Position numbers and translations under genes: made by a program. Positions 7,125 through 15,290 of a DNA stretch of 64,000 bases are shown here, in pieces; position 1 is the first letter of the stretch, and each line of letters opens with the position of its first letter. The notes beneath the pieces were generated by a model, which was not told where the DNA came from, made no database searches, and worked only from the letters and a program-made list of their open reading frames with translations. Source of the DNA: DATBJJ01 sp036556425 (GTDB taxonomy: Bacteria > Acidobacteriota > Vicinamibacteria > Vicinamibacterales > 2-12-FULL-66-21); assembly GCA_036556425.1 (NCBI GenBank), contig DATBJJ010000066.1:1-64000 (forward strand), written 5' to 3'.

Positions 7125-9212
7125 ATGCGTGTTCGAAAGCGACTGAGTTCGTGGTTGGCCCCGGCACTGGCGCTGGTGGCGGCGGTGGCGCTTGCAGCGC
7201 CAGTCGACGCCAAGCCCGCGCGCAAGCACGGCCGGGGTTACCAGAGATACGAGAAGCTCGATCGAGAGTTGAAGAACCGCTCCGGTCGCCTCCTCGGCAC
7301 CTCGCGGGTGATCATCACCGTGAAGCCGGGCCATGAGGACAACGCCGCGAAGGAAGTCAAGAAGCTCGGCGGTCGCCTTGGCCGGAATCTGCGGTTGATC
7401 AACGGCATGACCGTCGAGTTGCCGAACCGAGTGATCAAGGCGCTCTCTGAGCGTTCCGAGGTCCTCACGATTCACTACGACCGTCCGATCGCGATGCACC
7501 TCAATCGCGCGGCCGTCGCGGTGGGCGCGCGCGCGGCTACTGCGCAGTATGGTTATGACGGCGCCGGCGTTGGCGTCGCCGTAATCGACTCCGGCATCAC
7601 GGGCTTCCACGACGACCTGACGTATCAGGGCTGGTCCACGAAAGTTCGCGTCGTCGGCGGCCAGCGCGTTACCGCGTTCGTCGACTTCGTGAACAACCGG
7701 ACGCTCGCGTACGACGACAACGGCCACGGCACGCACGTGGCCGGCATCATCGCCGGAAACGGGTTCGACTCGTACGGCGCGCGCGCCGGCATCGCGCCTG
7801 CCGCGCACCTCGTCAGCCTCAAAGTGCTGGACCAGCACGGCAACGGTGTGATCAGCGACGTCATCGCCGCGTTCGAGTGGGCCGTGGCGAATCGCGTCGC
7901 GCAGAACATCCGCGTGATCAACCTGTCGGTTGGGGCGCGCGTGACCGAGTCGTACAACACGGATCCGCTCACGCTCGCCGCGAAGCGCGCGACGGATGCG
8001 GGCATCGTCGTCGTCACGGCTGCCGGAAACCTCGGCAAGCGCGCCGACGGCAAGATCCAGTACGGAAGCATCACGGCTCCCGGCAACGCGCCGTGGGTTC
8101 TGACCGTTGGCGCCTCGAGCACCGAGGGAACGGCCGTCCGCTGGGACGACAAGATGGCGTCGTACAGCTCGCGCGGTCCGACGGCGGTCGACTACGAGGC
8201 CAAGCCGGATCTCGTCGCGCCCGGAACGGGGATGGTCTCGCTCGCGAATCCGACGAGCGAGTTCTACCTGCTCAAGGCTCCGTATCTGCTGAAGGGCACG
8301 CGGTACACGGCGTACAAGCCGTATCTGAGCTTGAGCGGCACGAGCATGGCCTCGCCGGTGGTCGCCGGCACGGTCGCGCTGATGCTGCAGGCGAACCCGA
8401 AGCTGACGCCGAACCTCGTGAAGGCGATCCTTCAGTACACGGCGCAGCGGCACAACCAGTACAACGCGCTGACGCAGGGTTCCGGCTTCCTCAATACGCA
8501 CGGCGCCGTGCAGCTCGCGCGCTACTTCGCGAAGGCGCAGGTTGGCGACAGTTATCCCGATTCCTGGATGTGGAGCCGTGAGATCCACTGGGGCAACCGC
8601 CGTCTGATCGGCGGCGTGCTCAAGCCGAATGGCAGCGCCTGGAGTTTGAACGTTGTTTGGGGCACGACCGACGACGACGAGAACATCGTCTGGGGCACGC
8701 TCTGCGGCGGCAGCTGCGGCAGCGTCGCGTGGAGCACGACGGACAGCGACGAGAACATCGTGTGGGGCACGCTCAACGACGACGAGAACATCGTCTGGGG
8801 CACGCTCGACATCAACGACGAGAACATCGTGTGGGGCACGACCGCGGACGACGAGAACATCGTCTGGGGTACGGCATGCCAAGGCGAGGACTGCGAGAAC
8901 ATCGTATGGGGCACGTCGCTCGACGATTTCGAGAACATCGTCTGGGGCACCTCGGTCGACGACGAGAACATCGTGTGGGGCACCAGCGGCGTCCTCAACG
9001 AGATCGTCTGGGGCAGCGCTGCCGACGGCGAAGACGTGACGTGGGGCAGCTCCGGCGAAGACTGCGAGCTCTTCGACAACCCGAACGCGGATCCGATTAC
9101 GTTCGACACGCTCTCGATCGACGAGCTGTTCGGGCTGTTACCGCCGCCACCTGAACCGCTGCCATCGACCGGCGGCACTGGCACGACCGGCGTCGTGGGA
9201 GGAGGCCTCTAA
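7125..9212 (+). CDS. S8 (subtilisin-type) serine protease with C-terminal ENIVWGT repeats
   Basis: A 695-residue exported subtilase starting MRVRKRLSSW with a good AAGGA 5-9 nt upstream; a signal peptide ends near APVDAKP (residue ~30). An I9-like prodomain (residues ~55-125) precedes the triad D155 (VIDSG), H201 (GHGTHVAG) and S407 (SGTSMAS). From about residue 510 the chain becomes a run of eight ENIVWGT units with acidic spacers, then an acidic patch and a Pro/Gly-rich end. Its stop overlaps the start of a second GNAT gene (TAATG). The architecture parallels the protease at 338-2023, suggesting a shared function for Trp-repeat tails. Confidence 0.93.
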   Translation: MRVRKRLSSWLAPALALVAAVALAAPVDAKPARKHGRGYQRYEKLDRELKNRSGRLLGTSRVIITVKPGHEDNAAKEVKKLGGRLGRNLRLINGMTVELPNRVIKALSERSEVLTIHYDRPIAMHLNRAAVAVGARAATAQYGYDGAGVGVAVIDSGITGFHDDLTYQGWSTKVRVVGGQRVTAFVDFVNNRTLAYDDNGHGTHVAGIIAGNGFDSYGARAGIAPAAHLVSLKVLDQHGNGVISDVIAAFEWAVANRVAQNIRVINLSVGARVTESYNTDPLTLAAKRATDAGIVVVTAAGNLGKRADGKIQYGSITAPGNAPWVLTVGASSTEGTAVRWDDKMASYSSRGPTAVDYEAKPDLVAPGTGMVSLANPTSEFYLLKAPYLLKGTRYTAYKPYLSLSGTSMASPVVAGTVALMLQANPKLTPNLVKAILQYTAQRHNQYNALTQGSGFLNTHGAVQLARYFAKAQVGDSYPDSWMWSREIHWGNRRLIGGVLKPNGSAWSLNVVWGTTDDDENIVWGTLCGGSCGSVAWSTTDSDENIVWGTLNDDENIVWGTLDINDENIVWGTTADDENIVWGTACQGEDCENIVWGTSLDDFENIVWGTSVDDENIVWGTSGVLNEIVWGSAADGEDVTWGSSGEDCELFDNPNADPITFDTLSIDELFGLLPPPPEPLPSTGGTGTTGVVGGGL
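8652..9053. repeat. Imperfect ENIVWGT-coding repeats
   Basis: Eight ENIVWGT heptads plus degenerate relatives (NVVWGT, SVAWST, EIVWGS, DVTWGS) separated by 2-8 mostly acidic residues. Spacers vary in length and the nucleotide repeats are imperfect, unlike the strict 18-bp array of the first protease. Confidence 0.9.
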
Positions 9213-9874
9213 TGGAGAAGATGCCTTTCCGCGACGCGCAGGAAGTGATCGACGTGCAGACGGTCATGGCCTCGGCACAAGGCGTGACGACGAGCGACTG
9301 GCGGCAGGCGCTCCCAGTCCTGACCGGATCGACGGTGACGCTGCGGGAGCTTCGGCTCTCTGACGCGCCATCGCTTCTCGCGATGCTGTCGACCGAGGAG
9401 GTCGCGCGGTTCATCTCGCCGCCGCCCACGACGGTCGAAGGATTCGAGCGCTTCATTGCATGGACGCACCGCGAGCGTGCGGCCGGCAACTACATCTGCT
9501 TCGCCGTGGTCCCGCACAACATGGACGCGGCGATCGGGATCTTCCAGGTGCGGCAGCTCGAGCCGGGCTTCGGCACCGCCGAGTGGGGCTTCGCGATCGG
9601 ATCGGCATTCTGGGGCACGGGCGTGTTCCTCGATGCCGCGAAGCTGGTCGTGGACTTCTCGTTCGATGTCGTCGGGGCGCGCCGTCTCGAGGCGCGCGCG
9701 GCGACGGCGAACGGCCGCGGCAACGGAGCGCTGAGAAAGATCGGCGCGGTACAGGAAGGCGTGCTGCGCAAGTCGTTCCTGCGCGACGGCGAGTATCTCG
9801 ATCAGATCCTGTGGACGCTGCTCGACGACGACTGGCGCCGTTCACGATCGGAGTGGAAAACCACGGTTCACTAA
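9212..9874 (+). CDS. GNAT family N-acetyltransferase (RimJ/RimL-like), second copy
   Basis: A 220-residue paralogue of the gene at 6358. Shared blocks include DWRQ, LPVL, TLRELR, FISPPPTTVEGFERFI and the CoA-binding segment ANGRGNGALRKIGA. Its ATG overlaps the protease stop (TAATG), and GGGAGGAGG lies 7-15 nt upstream, so it is probably translationally coupled to the protease. The first 30 residues differ between the copies while the catalytic region is conserved, as expected after an old duplication. A strong terminator follows at 9941. Confidence 0.9.
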   Translation: MEKMPFRDAQEVIDVQTVMASAQGVTTSDWRQALPVLTGSTVTLRELRLSDAPSLLAMLSTEEVARFISPPPTTVEGFERFIAWTHRERAAGNYICFAVVPHNMDAAIGIFQVRQLEPGFGTAEWGFAIGSAFWGTGVFLDAAKLVVDFSFDVVGARRLEARAATANGRGNGALRKIGAVQEGVLRKSFLRDGEYLDQILWTLLDDDWRRSRSEWKTTVH

Positions 9875-9940
9875 GACCGATACTGCGAAAGAGCGCGTGC
9901 GGATCGCTTCGGCGACCCGCGGCGCGCGGCTGACAAAGGG

Positions 9941-9980
9941 AGCCGGTCCGGCGAAAACGCTGGGCCGGCTTTCTTCTTTT
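9941..9980 (+). terminator. Rho-independent terminator of the GNAT/protease/GNAT operon
   Basis: A 9-bp stem (AGCCGGTCC with GGGCCGGCT, one G-U pair) with a 12-nt loop is followed by TTCTTCTTTT. It lies 67 nt after the second GNAT stop codon. Confidence 0.75.
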
Positions 9981-9986
9981 CGGGGT

Positions 9987-10015
9987 TTGACATCTCGGTG
10001 CCCGCGCCGTACGCT
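9987..10015 (+). promoter_or_regulatory. Sigma-70-type promoter for the class V aminotransferase
   Basis: A perfect TTGACA (9987-9992), a 17-bp spacer and TACGCT (10010-10015). The predicted start point lies only about 6 nt before the ATG at 10028, giving a nearly leaderless mRNA. Confidence 0.6.
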
Positions 10016-10027
10016 CGACCGCCAGCC

Positions 10028-11173
10028 ATGACTTCCGAACGCCTGCTGCTCGGTCCCGGTCCCAGTCCCGTTTCCGCGCGCGTGATGCGCGCGCTCGCCG
10101 ATCCCGTGCTGAGCCATCTCGACCCCGAGATGATGACGATCCTCGACGATCTGCGACGCCGTCTCGACTCGACGTTTCGCGCCGGGCCGGGCGCGCTGAG
10201 CCTTGCGATCTCCGGCACGGGCACATCGGGAATGGAAGCCGCCGTGTCGAATGTCACCGCGCCGGGCGCTCGCGTGCTTGCGATCGTCACGGGGTATTTC
10301 GGCGATCGGCTGGCGCAGATGTTCGAGCGATACGGCGCGACCGTCACGCGATTGGATGTCGAGTGGGGACGCGCGTGCGATCCCGCCGCGGTCGAGCGTG
10401 CGCTCGCGGCGAACCGGTTCGACGTGCTCGCGGCAGTTCATGCGGAAACGTCGACGGGCGTCCTCAATCCGATTCGTGATATCGCGCGTCTCGCCGATCG
10501 CGCGGGCGCGCTGACCGTCGTCGATGCCGTGACATCGCTCGGCGCGATGCCTCTCGAGACCCGCGACTGGGCGATTGACGTCTGCTACAGCTGCTCGCAG
10601 AAAGGACTCGGCGCGCCGTCGGGCATGGCGCCGTTGACGTTCTCGGCGCGCGCGCTATCCAAGCGCGTCCCGTCGCGCAGCTTCTATTTCGATCTCGGTC
10701 TGCTCGAGGACTATTGGGTTCGCAGAAAGTACCATCACACGATCTCCGCGCCGCTGGTATATGCGCTTCGCGAAGCGTTGACCGCGATCGATGAAGAAGG
10801 GCTCGACGACCGTTGGGCGCGCCATCGCCGCCATCATCTCGCGCTCGCGGCGGGACTCGACGCGCTCGGCCTGTCGCTACTGCCGCCGGCATCCGAGCGT
10901 CTCTGGACGTTGAACGCGGTGCGCGTCCCCGACGGCGTCGACGAAGCGCTCGTGCGCCGCCGGCTGCTCGAAGAGTTCAGCATCGAGATTGGCGCGGGCC
11001 TCGGGCCTCTCGCGGGACGCATCTGGCGCGTCGGATTGATGGGCGCGGGCTCGACGCTTTCGAACGTGCTTCTGTTCCTCACCGCGCTCGAGCGCATCCT
11101 TTCGAGCTCCGGCTATCGCCCCTCGTCGAGCAGCGCGGCAGTTGCCGCGGCAGAGTCCGCCGCTACCACGTGA
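10028..11173 (+). CDS. Class V aminotransferase (alanine-glyoxylate / serine-pyruvate type)
   Basis: A 381-residue PLP enzyme. Landmarks are the N-terminal LLLGPGPSPVSARV, the cofactor-site segment SGTGTSGMEA (62-71), HAETSTGVLNP (138-148), the PLP-binding aspartate in VVDAVTS (D166) and the Schiff-base lysine K192 in SCSQKGLGAPSG. These match the alanine-glyoxylate/serine-pyruvate aminotransferase family, which interconverts glyoxylate or pyruvate with alanine, serine or glycine. The ATG at 10028 follows a good promoter; an upstream start would read through it. It stands alone between a terminator and a gene of unrelated function. The exact amino donor cannot be read from sequence. Confidence 0.88.
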   Translation: MTSERLLLGPGPSPVSARVMRALADPVLSHLDPEMMTILDDLRRRLDSTFRAGPGALSLAISGTGTSGMEAAVSNVTAPGARVLAIVTGYFGDRLAQMFERYGATVTRLDVEWGRACDPAAVERALAANRFDVLAAVHAETSTGVLNPIRDIARLADRAGALTVVDAVTSLGAMPLETRDWAIDVCYSCSQKGLGAPSGMAPLTFSARALSKRVPSRSFYFDLGLLEDYWVRRKYHHTISAPLVYALREALTAIDEEGLDDRWARHRRHHLALAAGLDALGLSLLPPASERLWTLNAVRVPDGVDEALVRRRLLEEFSIEIGAGLGPLAGRIWRVGLMGAGSTLSNVLLFLTALERILSSSGYRPSSSSAAVAAAESAATT

Positions 11174-11292
11174 GAGCATCGCGTCGCGTCCTCGATCGAG
11201 ACCGCGCGCGTCGAACCTTCTCGCAAAATCAATAAGTTGCGGAGTCGCGGCCGCGGTACGTGAGTTGCACCATCGTGCGCAAGGAGCACGAC

Positions 11293-12741
11293 ATGCGAAT
11301 CAAGATGCTCGCGCCTGCCGTCGTCGCCGGAGCTCTTGCGGTAGGTTGCGCGACGAATCCCGCAACAGGGAATCGCGAGTTCTCGTTGATGAGCGAAGCG
11401 CAGGAGATTCAGCTCGGTCAGCAGATGGACGTCGAAGTCCGCAAGGAGATGGGCGTCTACGAAGACGCGGCGCTGCAGCGATACGTCGAAGGCGTGGGCA
11501 TGCGGCTCGCGCGCGGATCGGATCGTCCAAATCTTCCATGGCACTTCACGGTCGTCGATTCGCCAGCGGTCAACGCGTTTGCGCTGCCCGGCGGATACGT
11601 CTATCTCACGCGCGGCATCATGCCGTTTCTCGACAACGAAGCGCAGCTCGCCGGCGTGCTCGGCCACGAGATTGGCCACGTGACGGCAAGGCATTCCGCG
11701 CAGCAGTACACGAAAGCGACGACGGCCGGCCTCGGTCTCACGCTGCTCAGCATCTTCGTGCCCGAGTCGCGTCCGTTCGGCGGCCTTGCCGAGAGCGGCC
11801 TCGGGCTTCTGTTCTTGAAGCACGGCCGCGACGACGAGCGCCAGGCCGATTCGCTCGGCGTGGAGTACACCGCGCGGACCGGATGGGATCCATCGGGCGT
11901 GGCCGGCATGCTGAACACGCTCGCGCGGCTGGACGAGGCGAGCGGTTCGCACAAGGGCGTGCCGAACTGGCTGTCGACGCATCCCGCGCCGGCCGAACGC
12001 GTGCAGGAAGTCCAAGCCGCGATCAGGCAAGCATCGGCGAAATTGCCCGGCAAGCCGGTCGTCGACGAAGCGGAATTCCTCAACCACGTCGACGGGATCA
12101 TCTACGGCGACAGTCCGAGCGAAGGGATCGTTCGCGGCAACGCGTTCCTGCATCCGGAATTGCGTCTCGCGTTGACGTTCCCGCAGGGTTGGGAAATCCA
12201 GAACACGAAGACCGCGGTGGTGGCAAAGGCGCCGGATCGCGACAACTACGTCTTGATGCAGCTCGTGCCGCCGACGAGCGGCGGTTCGCTCGAGGACGTC
12301 GCGCGGCGCAGCATGGCGAATGCAGGATTCCGGCAGCTCGCGGGCGAGCCCGCGCAAATCAACGGCGTGAATGCGTATGTCGGCACGTGGCAGGGAACGA
12401 TGCAGGGGCTCGGCAACGTCGTGACGCGTACCGCGCACCTCTCGCACGGGCGCAACGTGTATCTGCTCGCGGGCATCGCGCCGGCGAACCAGTTCCAATC
12501 GGCGGATCGCCAGTTCGCGTCGACGATCCGATCGTTCCGCCCCTTGAACGCGTCCGAAGCCGGCAACATCCGGCCGAATCGCGTCGACCTCTACACCGTG
12601 CGCGGCAACGAGACCTGGCAATCGCTCTCGGAGCGGACCGGCGGCGTCGTGAAGCCGTCCACGCTGGCGATCATGAACGACTACGATCCGAACCAGCCGC
12701 CGCGTCCCGGGGATCGCATCAAGGTTGTCGTCGAAGGCTAG
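11293..12741 (+). CDS. M48 family zinc metalloprotease, lipoprotein, with C-terminal LysM-like domain
   Basis: A 482-residue envelope peptidase. It starts 6 nt after AAGGAG and has a hydrophobic leader ending in Cys19 (VGC), a lipobox-like site with Ala at -3. The zinc site is H125-E-x-x-H129 (HEIGH) with the third ligand E182 in DERQAD. The middle resembles periplasmic M48 proteins of the BepA/LoiP kind, which act in outer-membrane protein quality control. The last ~50 residues (YTVRGNETWQSLSERTG...RPGDRIKVV) look like a LysM-type glycan-binding fold, so the enzyme may be tethered both to lipid and peptidoglycan. Neighbouring mtgA fits an envelope-maintenance role. Confidence 0.9.
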   Translation: MRIKMLAPAVVAGALAVGCATNPATGNREFSLMSEAQEIQLGQQMDVEVRKEMGVYEDAALQRYVEGVGMRLARGSDRPNLPWHFTVVDSPAVNAFALPGGYVYLTRGIMPFLDNEAQLAGVLGHEIGHVTARHSAQQYTKATTAGLGLTLLSIFVPESRPFGGLAESGLGLLFLKHGRDDERQADSLGVEYTARTGWDPSGVAGMLNTLARLDEASGSHKGVPNWLSTHPAPAERVQEVQAAIRQASAKLPGKPVVDEAEFLNHVDGIIYGDSPSEGIVRGNAFLHPELRLALTFPQGWEIQNTKTAVVAKAPDRDNYVLMQLVPPTSGGSLEDVARRSMANAGFRQLAGEPAQINGVNAYVGTWQGTMQGLGNVVTRTAHLSHGRNVYLLAGIAPANQFQSADRQFASTIRSFRPLNASEAGNIRPNRVDLYTVRGNETWQSLSERTGGVVKPSTLAIMNDYDPNQPPRPGDRIKVVVEG

Positions 12742-12753
12742 AGGTCAGTTGTC

Positions 12754-12759
12754 TATAAT
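12754..12759 (+). promoter_or_regulatory. Perfect TATAAT box positioned for a leaderless mtgA mRNA
   Basis: TATAAT ends 6 nt before the mtgA ATG (12766), so the expected start point coincides with the start codon. The -35 region (TCGAAG at 12731, 17-bp spacing) is poor. Confidence 0.5.
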
Positions 12760-12765
12760 CACGAG

Positions 12766-13611
12766 ATGACACGCCGCTCGCGCATGCGAGTCGTCGGGCG
12801 TGCGTTCATCGCCGTGATTGCGGCCGGGTTCGCCTCCGCCGCGTACATCTATCTCACGCTCCCCGACGTTCGTGTGCTTCGCACGCAGAACCCGCAGACG
12901 AGCGCGTTCATCGAGCTCCGCGCGCGGCAGGCCATGGAACGCGGCGAGCCCGTGCGCCGCGTGCAGCGCTGGGCGAACTACTCGCAGATTTCCGGGCATC
13001 TGAAAAAGGCCGTGCTGACCGCCGAAGACAGCGCCTTCTGGCAGCACGAAGGCGTCGACTACAAACAGCTCAAGGAATCGATGGAGATCAACCTCGAGCG
13101 GATGGAGTTCATCCGCGGCGCGAGCACGATCACGCAGCAACTCGCGAAGAACCTCTATCTCTCGCCGTCGAAGAATCCGATCCGCAAGATGCGCGAGCTC
13201 TTGATCACGAGGCGCCTCGAGGCCGAGCTCACGAAGCAGCGGATCTTCGAGCTGTACCTGAACGTGATCGAGTGGGGCAACGGGATTTACGGCGCTGAAG
13301 CGGCCGCGCGCACGTACTTCGGCAAGTCCGCCGCAGATCTCGGGCCGCAGGAATCGGCGCTCCTCGCCGCGGCGATCATCAATCCGCGCGTGTTGGATCC
13401 CGGAAAGCCGTCCGCGCGGCTGCGCCGCCGGCAGGAGATGGTGCTGCGGCGAATGGGTGCGGCCACTCCGCCCCCTGTCATTCCCGGCCCGATTCCCGCG
13501 GCGGTCGAAGTGCCGTCAGCGCCTCCGGCAGAGGGCGCTCCAACGGTCCTCCCGGGTGAAATCGTGCCGCCGACCAAGCCTGCAGGTGGCCGCCCTCCGG
13601 GCTCGTCCTAA
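12766..13611 (+). CDS. mtgA: Monofunctional peptidoglycan glycosyltransferase
   Basis: A 281-residue GT51 transglycosylase that polymerises lipid II into glycan strands at the inner membrane. One N-terminal transmembrane helix (residues ~11-31) is followed by the GT51 motifs: AEDSAFWQHEG with catalytic E87, GASTITQQLAKNL, RKMRELLITRRLEAELTKQRI-like (R-K motif), and LNVIEWGNGIYGAEAAARTYFGK. No transpeptidase domain is present. The C-terminal ~50 residues are a Pro/Ala-rich tail with PxxP runs not usual in MtgA. Its ATG lies 6 nt after a TATAAT box, and no Shine-Dalgarno is visible, consistent with leaderless translation. Confidence 0.93.
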   Translation: MTRRSRMRVVGRAFIAVIAAGFASAAYIYLTLPDVRVLRTQNPQTSAFIELRARQAMERGEPVRRVQRWANYSQISGHLKKAVLTAEDSAFWQHEGVDYKQLKESMEINLERMEFIRGASTITQQLAKNLYLSPSKNPIRKMRELLITRRLEAELTKQRIFELYLNVIEWGNGIYGAEAAARTYFGKSAADLGPQESALLAAAIINPRVLDPGKPSARLRRRQEMVLRRMGAATPPPVIPGPIPAAVEVPSAPPAEGAPTVLPGEIVPPTKPAGGRPPGSS

Positions 13612-13686
13612 GGCCTCCTAGGGGTTCCGCGGATCGCCGTCGGTTACGATTCTGAACTCGACCATAAGACTTTTGTTTTGCTCACC

Positions 13687-13715
13687 TTGACAGGATTCTC
13701 GACTGTCCTTATAGT
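13687..13715 (+). promoter_or_regulatory. Near-consensus sigma-70 promoter for the HExxH protein gene
   Basis: TTGACA (13687-13692), exactly 17 bp, TATAGT (13710-13715). This is the best housekeeping-type promoter in the window. The predicted leader is about 108 nt and contains a 7-bp stem (AAGTCCG with CGGGCTT, around 13745-13765). Confidence 0.75.
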
Positions 13716-13829
13716 CGACTACACACAGCATCAGGGCTCCCCCTAAGTCCGCCGTCGACGGGCTTACTTTGGATGCGATAGGAACGCAGGTCCGGCACGT
13801 GTGTGCGCGTCCGGTCCTCGTGTGGCGGG

Positions 13830-14630
13830 ATGATCAACTACACCGAGCGCATCGCGCTCCTCATGCATGATGTTGTTCGCCGAACGCCGGCCCTGTCGTT
13901 CATCGATCTCTCCGAAGTCCTGATCTTCGCGCGGTTCGGCCGCTCCGAGGCCGAAGGCGCGTTCGCGACTTGCCACTGTCTGACGCTTCCTGAAAGCGAG
14001 CCCGGGTATTTCTTTTGGCGCGATCGCACGACGGGCGAGCTCACGCGCCGATCCGAATGGTTCGTCACGAAATCTCCGACGGTGCGCCTCGGCCACACGT
14101 CGATGAAATATCTGATCTCGTTCGTGCTGCCGCGCTTCTGCGATCAGACGCTGCAGCGATCGCGCAAGGCGGATCTGTATCCTGGTTTTCCGTCTTGGAT
14201 CGCGAAGCTCGACACGGTCGTGCACGAGCTGTATCACATCGATCCGGAGGAGACAGGCATCCGGCGGTTCACGCGTGCGGACGGCACCGACTCGATGCGA
14301 ACGCACGGACCGCTCTTCTACGAGCAGGTCTCGGAGATGGTGAAGGCGTATCTCGCTTCCGGTCCCGATCCGGAGCTGTACGAATTCCTGCAGCACGACT
14401 TCACCGCGTTGAGCGCTCAGTACGGCGGCGTTTTGGCGACGACGTTCCGCAATTTCCCGTCGTTTCCGCAGCGTTATATGGAGCGGCTCGAGATGCCGGC
14501 CGCCGATTGCAGCGTGCGCGTCGAGCCGCTGAAGCCGCTGACGCAGCCCGTGCTCTACACGGAGCACGATCTGCACGTACGCCAATTCACGGGATCGCGC
14601 ACCAGCCGCCGCAAGGGTCAAGCGGCGTAG
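13830..14630 (+). CDS. Conserved protein with an HExxH motif (putative metallopeptidase)
   Basis: A 266-residue protein without signal peptide or membrane helix. It contains VVHELYHIDPEE (about residues 131-142), an HExxH zinc-site signature embedded as in minimal gluzincin-like domains, and later MRTHGPLFYEQV, where H could be a third ligand. I do not recognise the family beyond that, and enzymatic activity is an inference. The ATG at 13830 is preferred to an earlier in-frame start at 13803. It sits behind a near-consensus promoter and its stop abuts the stop of the convergent NlpC/P60 gene with no space between. Confidence 0.75.
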   Translation: MINYTERIALLMHDVVRRTPALSFIDLSEVLIFARFGRSEAEGAFATCHCLTLPESEPGYFFWRDRTTGELTRRSEWFVTKSPTVRLGHTSMKYLISFVLPRFCDQTLQRSRKADLYPGFPSWIAKLDTVVHELYHIDPEETGIRRFTRADGTDSMRTHGPLFYEQVSEMVKAYLASGPDPELYEFLQHDFTALSAQYGGVLATTFRNFPSFPQRYMERLEMPAADCSVRVEPLKPLTQPVLYTEHDLHVRQFTGSRTSRRKGQAA

Positions 14631-15173
14631 TCACCGCAGCCGCCTCGCGCCCACATACTTCGTCGCCCAGTACCTCGAGCTGATTCGTTCGACGCGTACG
14701 TCGCCGCGCACGCTCGGCGCGTGCACGAACTCATCTCCGCCAATCGCCATGCCGACGTGCGACGCGCCGCTGCCTTCGGTGTTGAAGAACACGAGGTCGC
14801 CCGCCTCGAGCGGAGCGCTGCTCACGTCCGTCCCTTGACGGAATTGCTCACCCACTGTCCGCGGCACACGGATGCCGTGTTGTCCGAACACGTACCAGAT
14901 GAAGCCGCTGCAGTCGAACCCTGACGGATCGGATCCGCCGTTTCGATATGGCGCGCCGCGAAGCGACAACGCAGTACCCGCAATCGCGTAGCCGTCAGCG
15001 GCGGGTACCGGAGCGGCCGCCGCCGGGCTCGCCGGCAGCGCGGGTGCGTGCGGCGGCTCCCGCCCCGGGACGGGAAACGGCTGCGGCACCGCGCCGGTCG
15101 AGGCACAGGCCGAAGCGCCGAGGAGCGCCGCGAGCGCGACCGCGGCGGACGTGAGCGAGGGGAGCGTGACCAT
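14631..15173 (-). CDS. NlpC/P60 family cell-wall hydrolase, putative lipoprotein
   Basis: A 180-residue exported hydrolase. The leader MVTLPSLTSAAVALAALLGASAC ends at Cys23 in a lipobox-like site with Ala at -3; a Pro/Ala-rich linker follows. The catalytic domain (residues ~60-180) shows GAPYRNGG, the nucleophile C88 in FDCSGF, H139 in SHVGMAIGG and the third polar residue H151 in FVHAPS. Such enzymes cleave gamma-D-Glu-diaminopimelate or related stem-peptide bonds. It is convergent with the HExxH protein and divergent from the HNH gene. Confidence 0.88.
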   Translation of the reverse strand: MVTLPSLTSAAVALAALLGASACASTGAVPQPFPVPGREPPHAPALPASPAAAAPVPAADGYAIAGTALSLRGAPYRNGGSDPSGFDCSGFIWYVFGQHGIRVPRTVGEQFRQGTDVSSAPLEAGDLVFFNTEGSGASHVGMAIGGDEFVHAPSVRGDVRVERISSRYWATKYVGARRLR

Positions 15174-15251
15174 GGCCGTTACCTGGGTTATCGGACGTTC
15201 GACAGAATCCTCTAAGCCTCTGGAAACAATCCTGTTACGAGCTTCTATTAC

Positions 15252-15280
15252 TTGACAGCCCGCTGAGCATCGGTGAAAAT
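15252..15280 (+). promoter_or_regulatory. Sigma-70-type promoter for the HNH nuclease gene
   Basis: TTGACA (15252-15257), 17-bp spacer, GAAAAT (15275-15280). The predicted start point is about 4 nt before the ATG at 15291. Confidence 0.6.
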
Positions 15281-15290
15281 ATTCGTCATC

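Noticed and set aside
11142..12758. A 538-codon frame overlapping the M48 peptidase gene
   Set aside because: Arg-rich shadow of the HEIGH-containing frame, which has a lipoprotein leader and Shine-Dalgarno.
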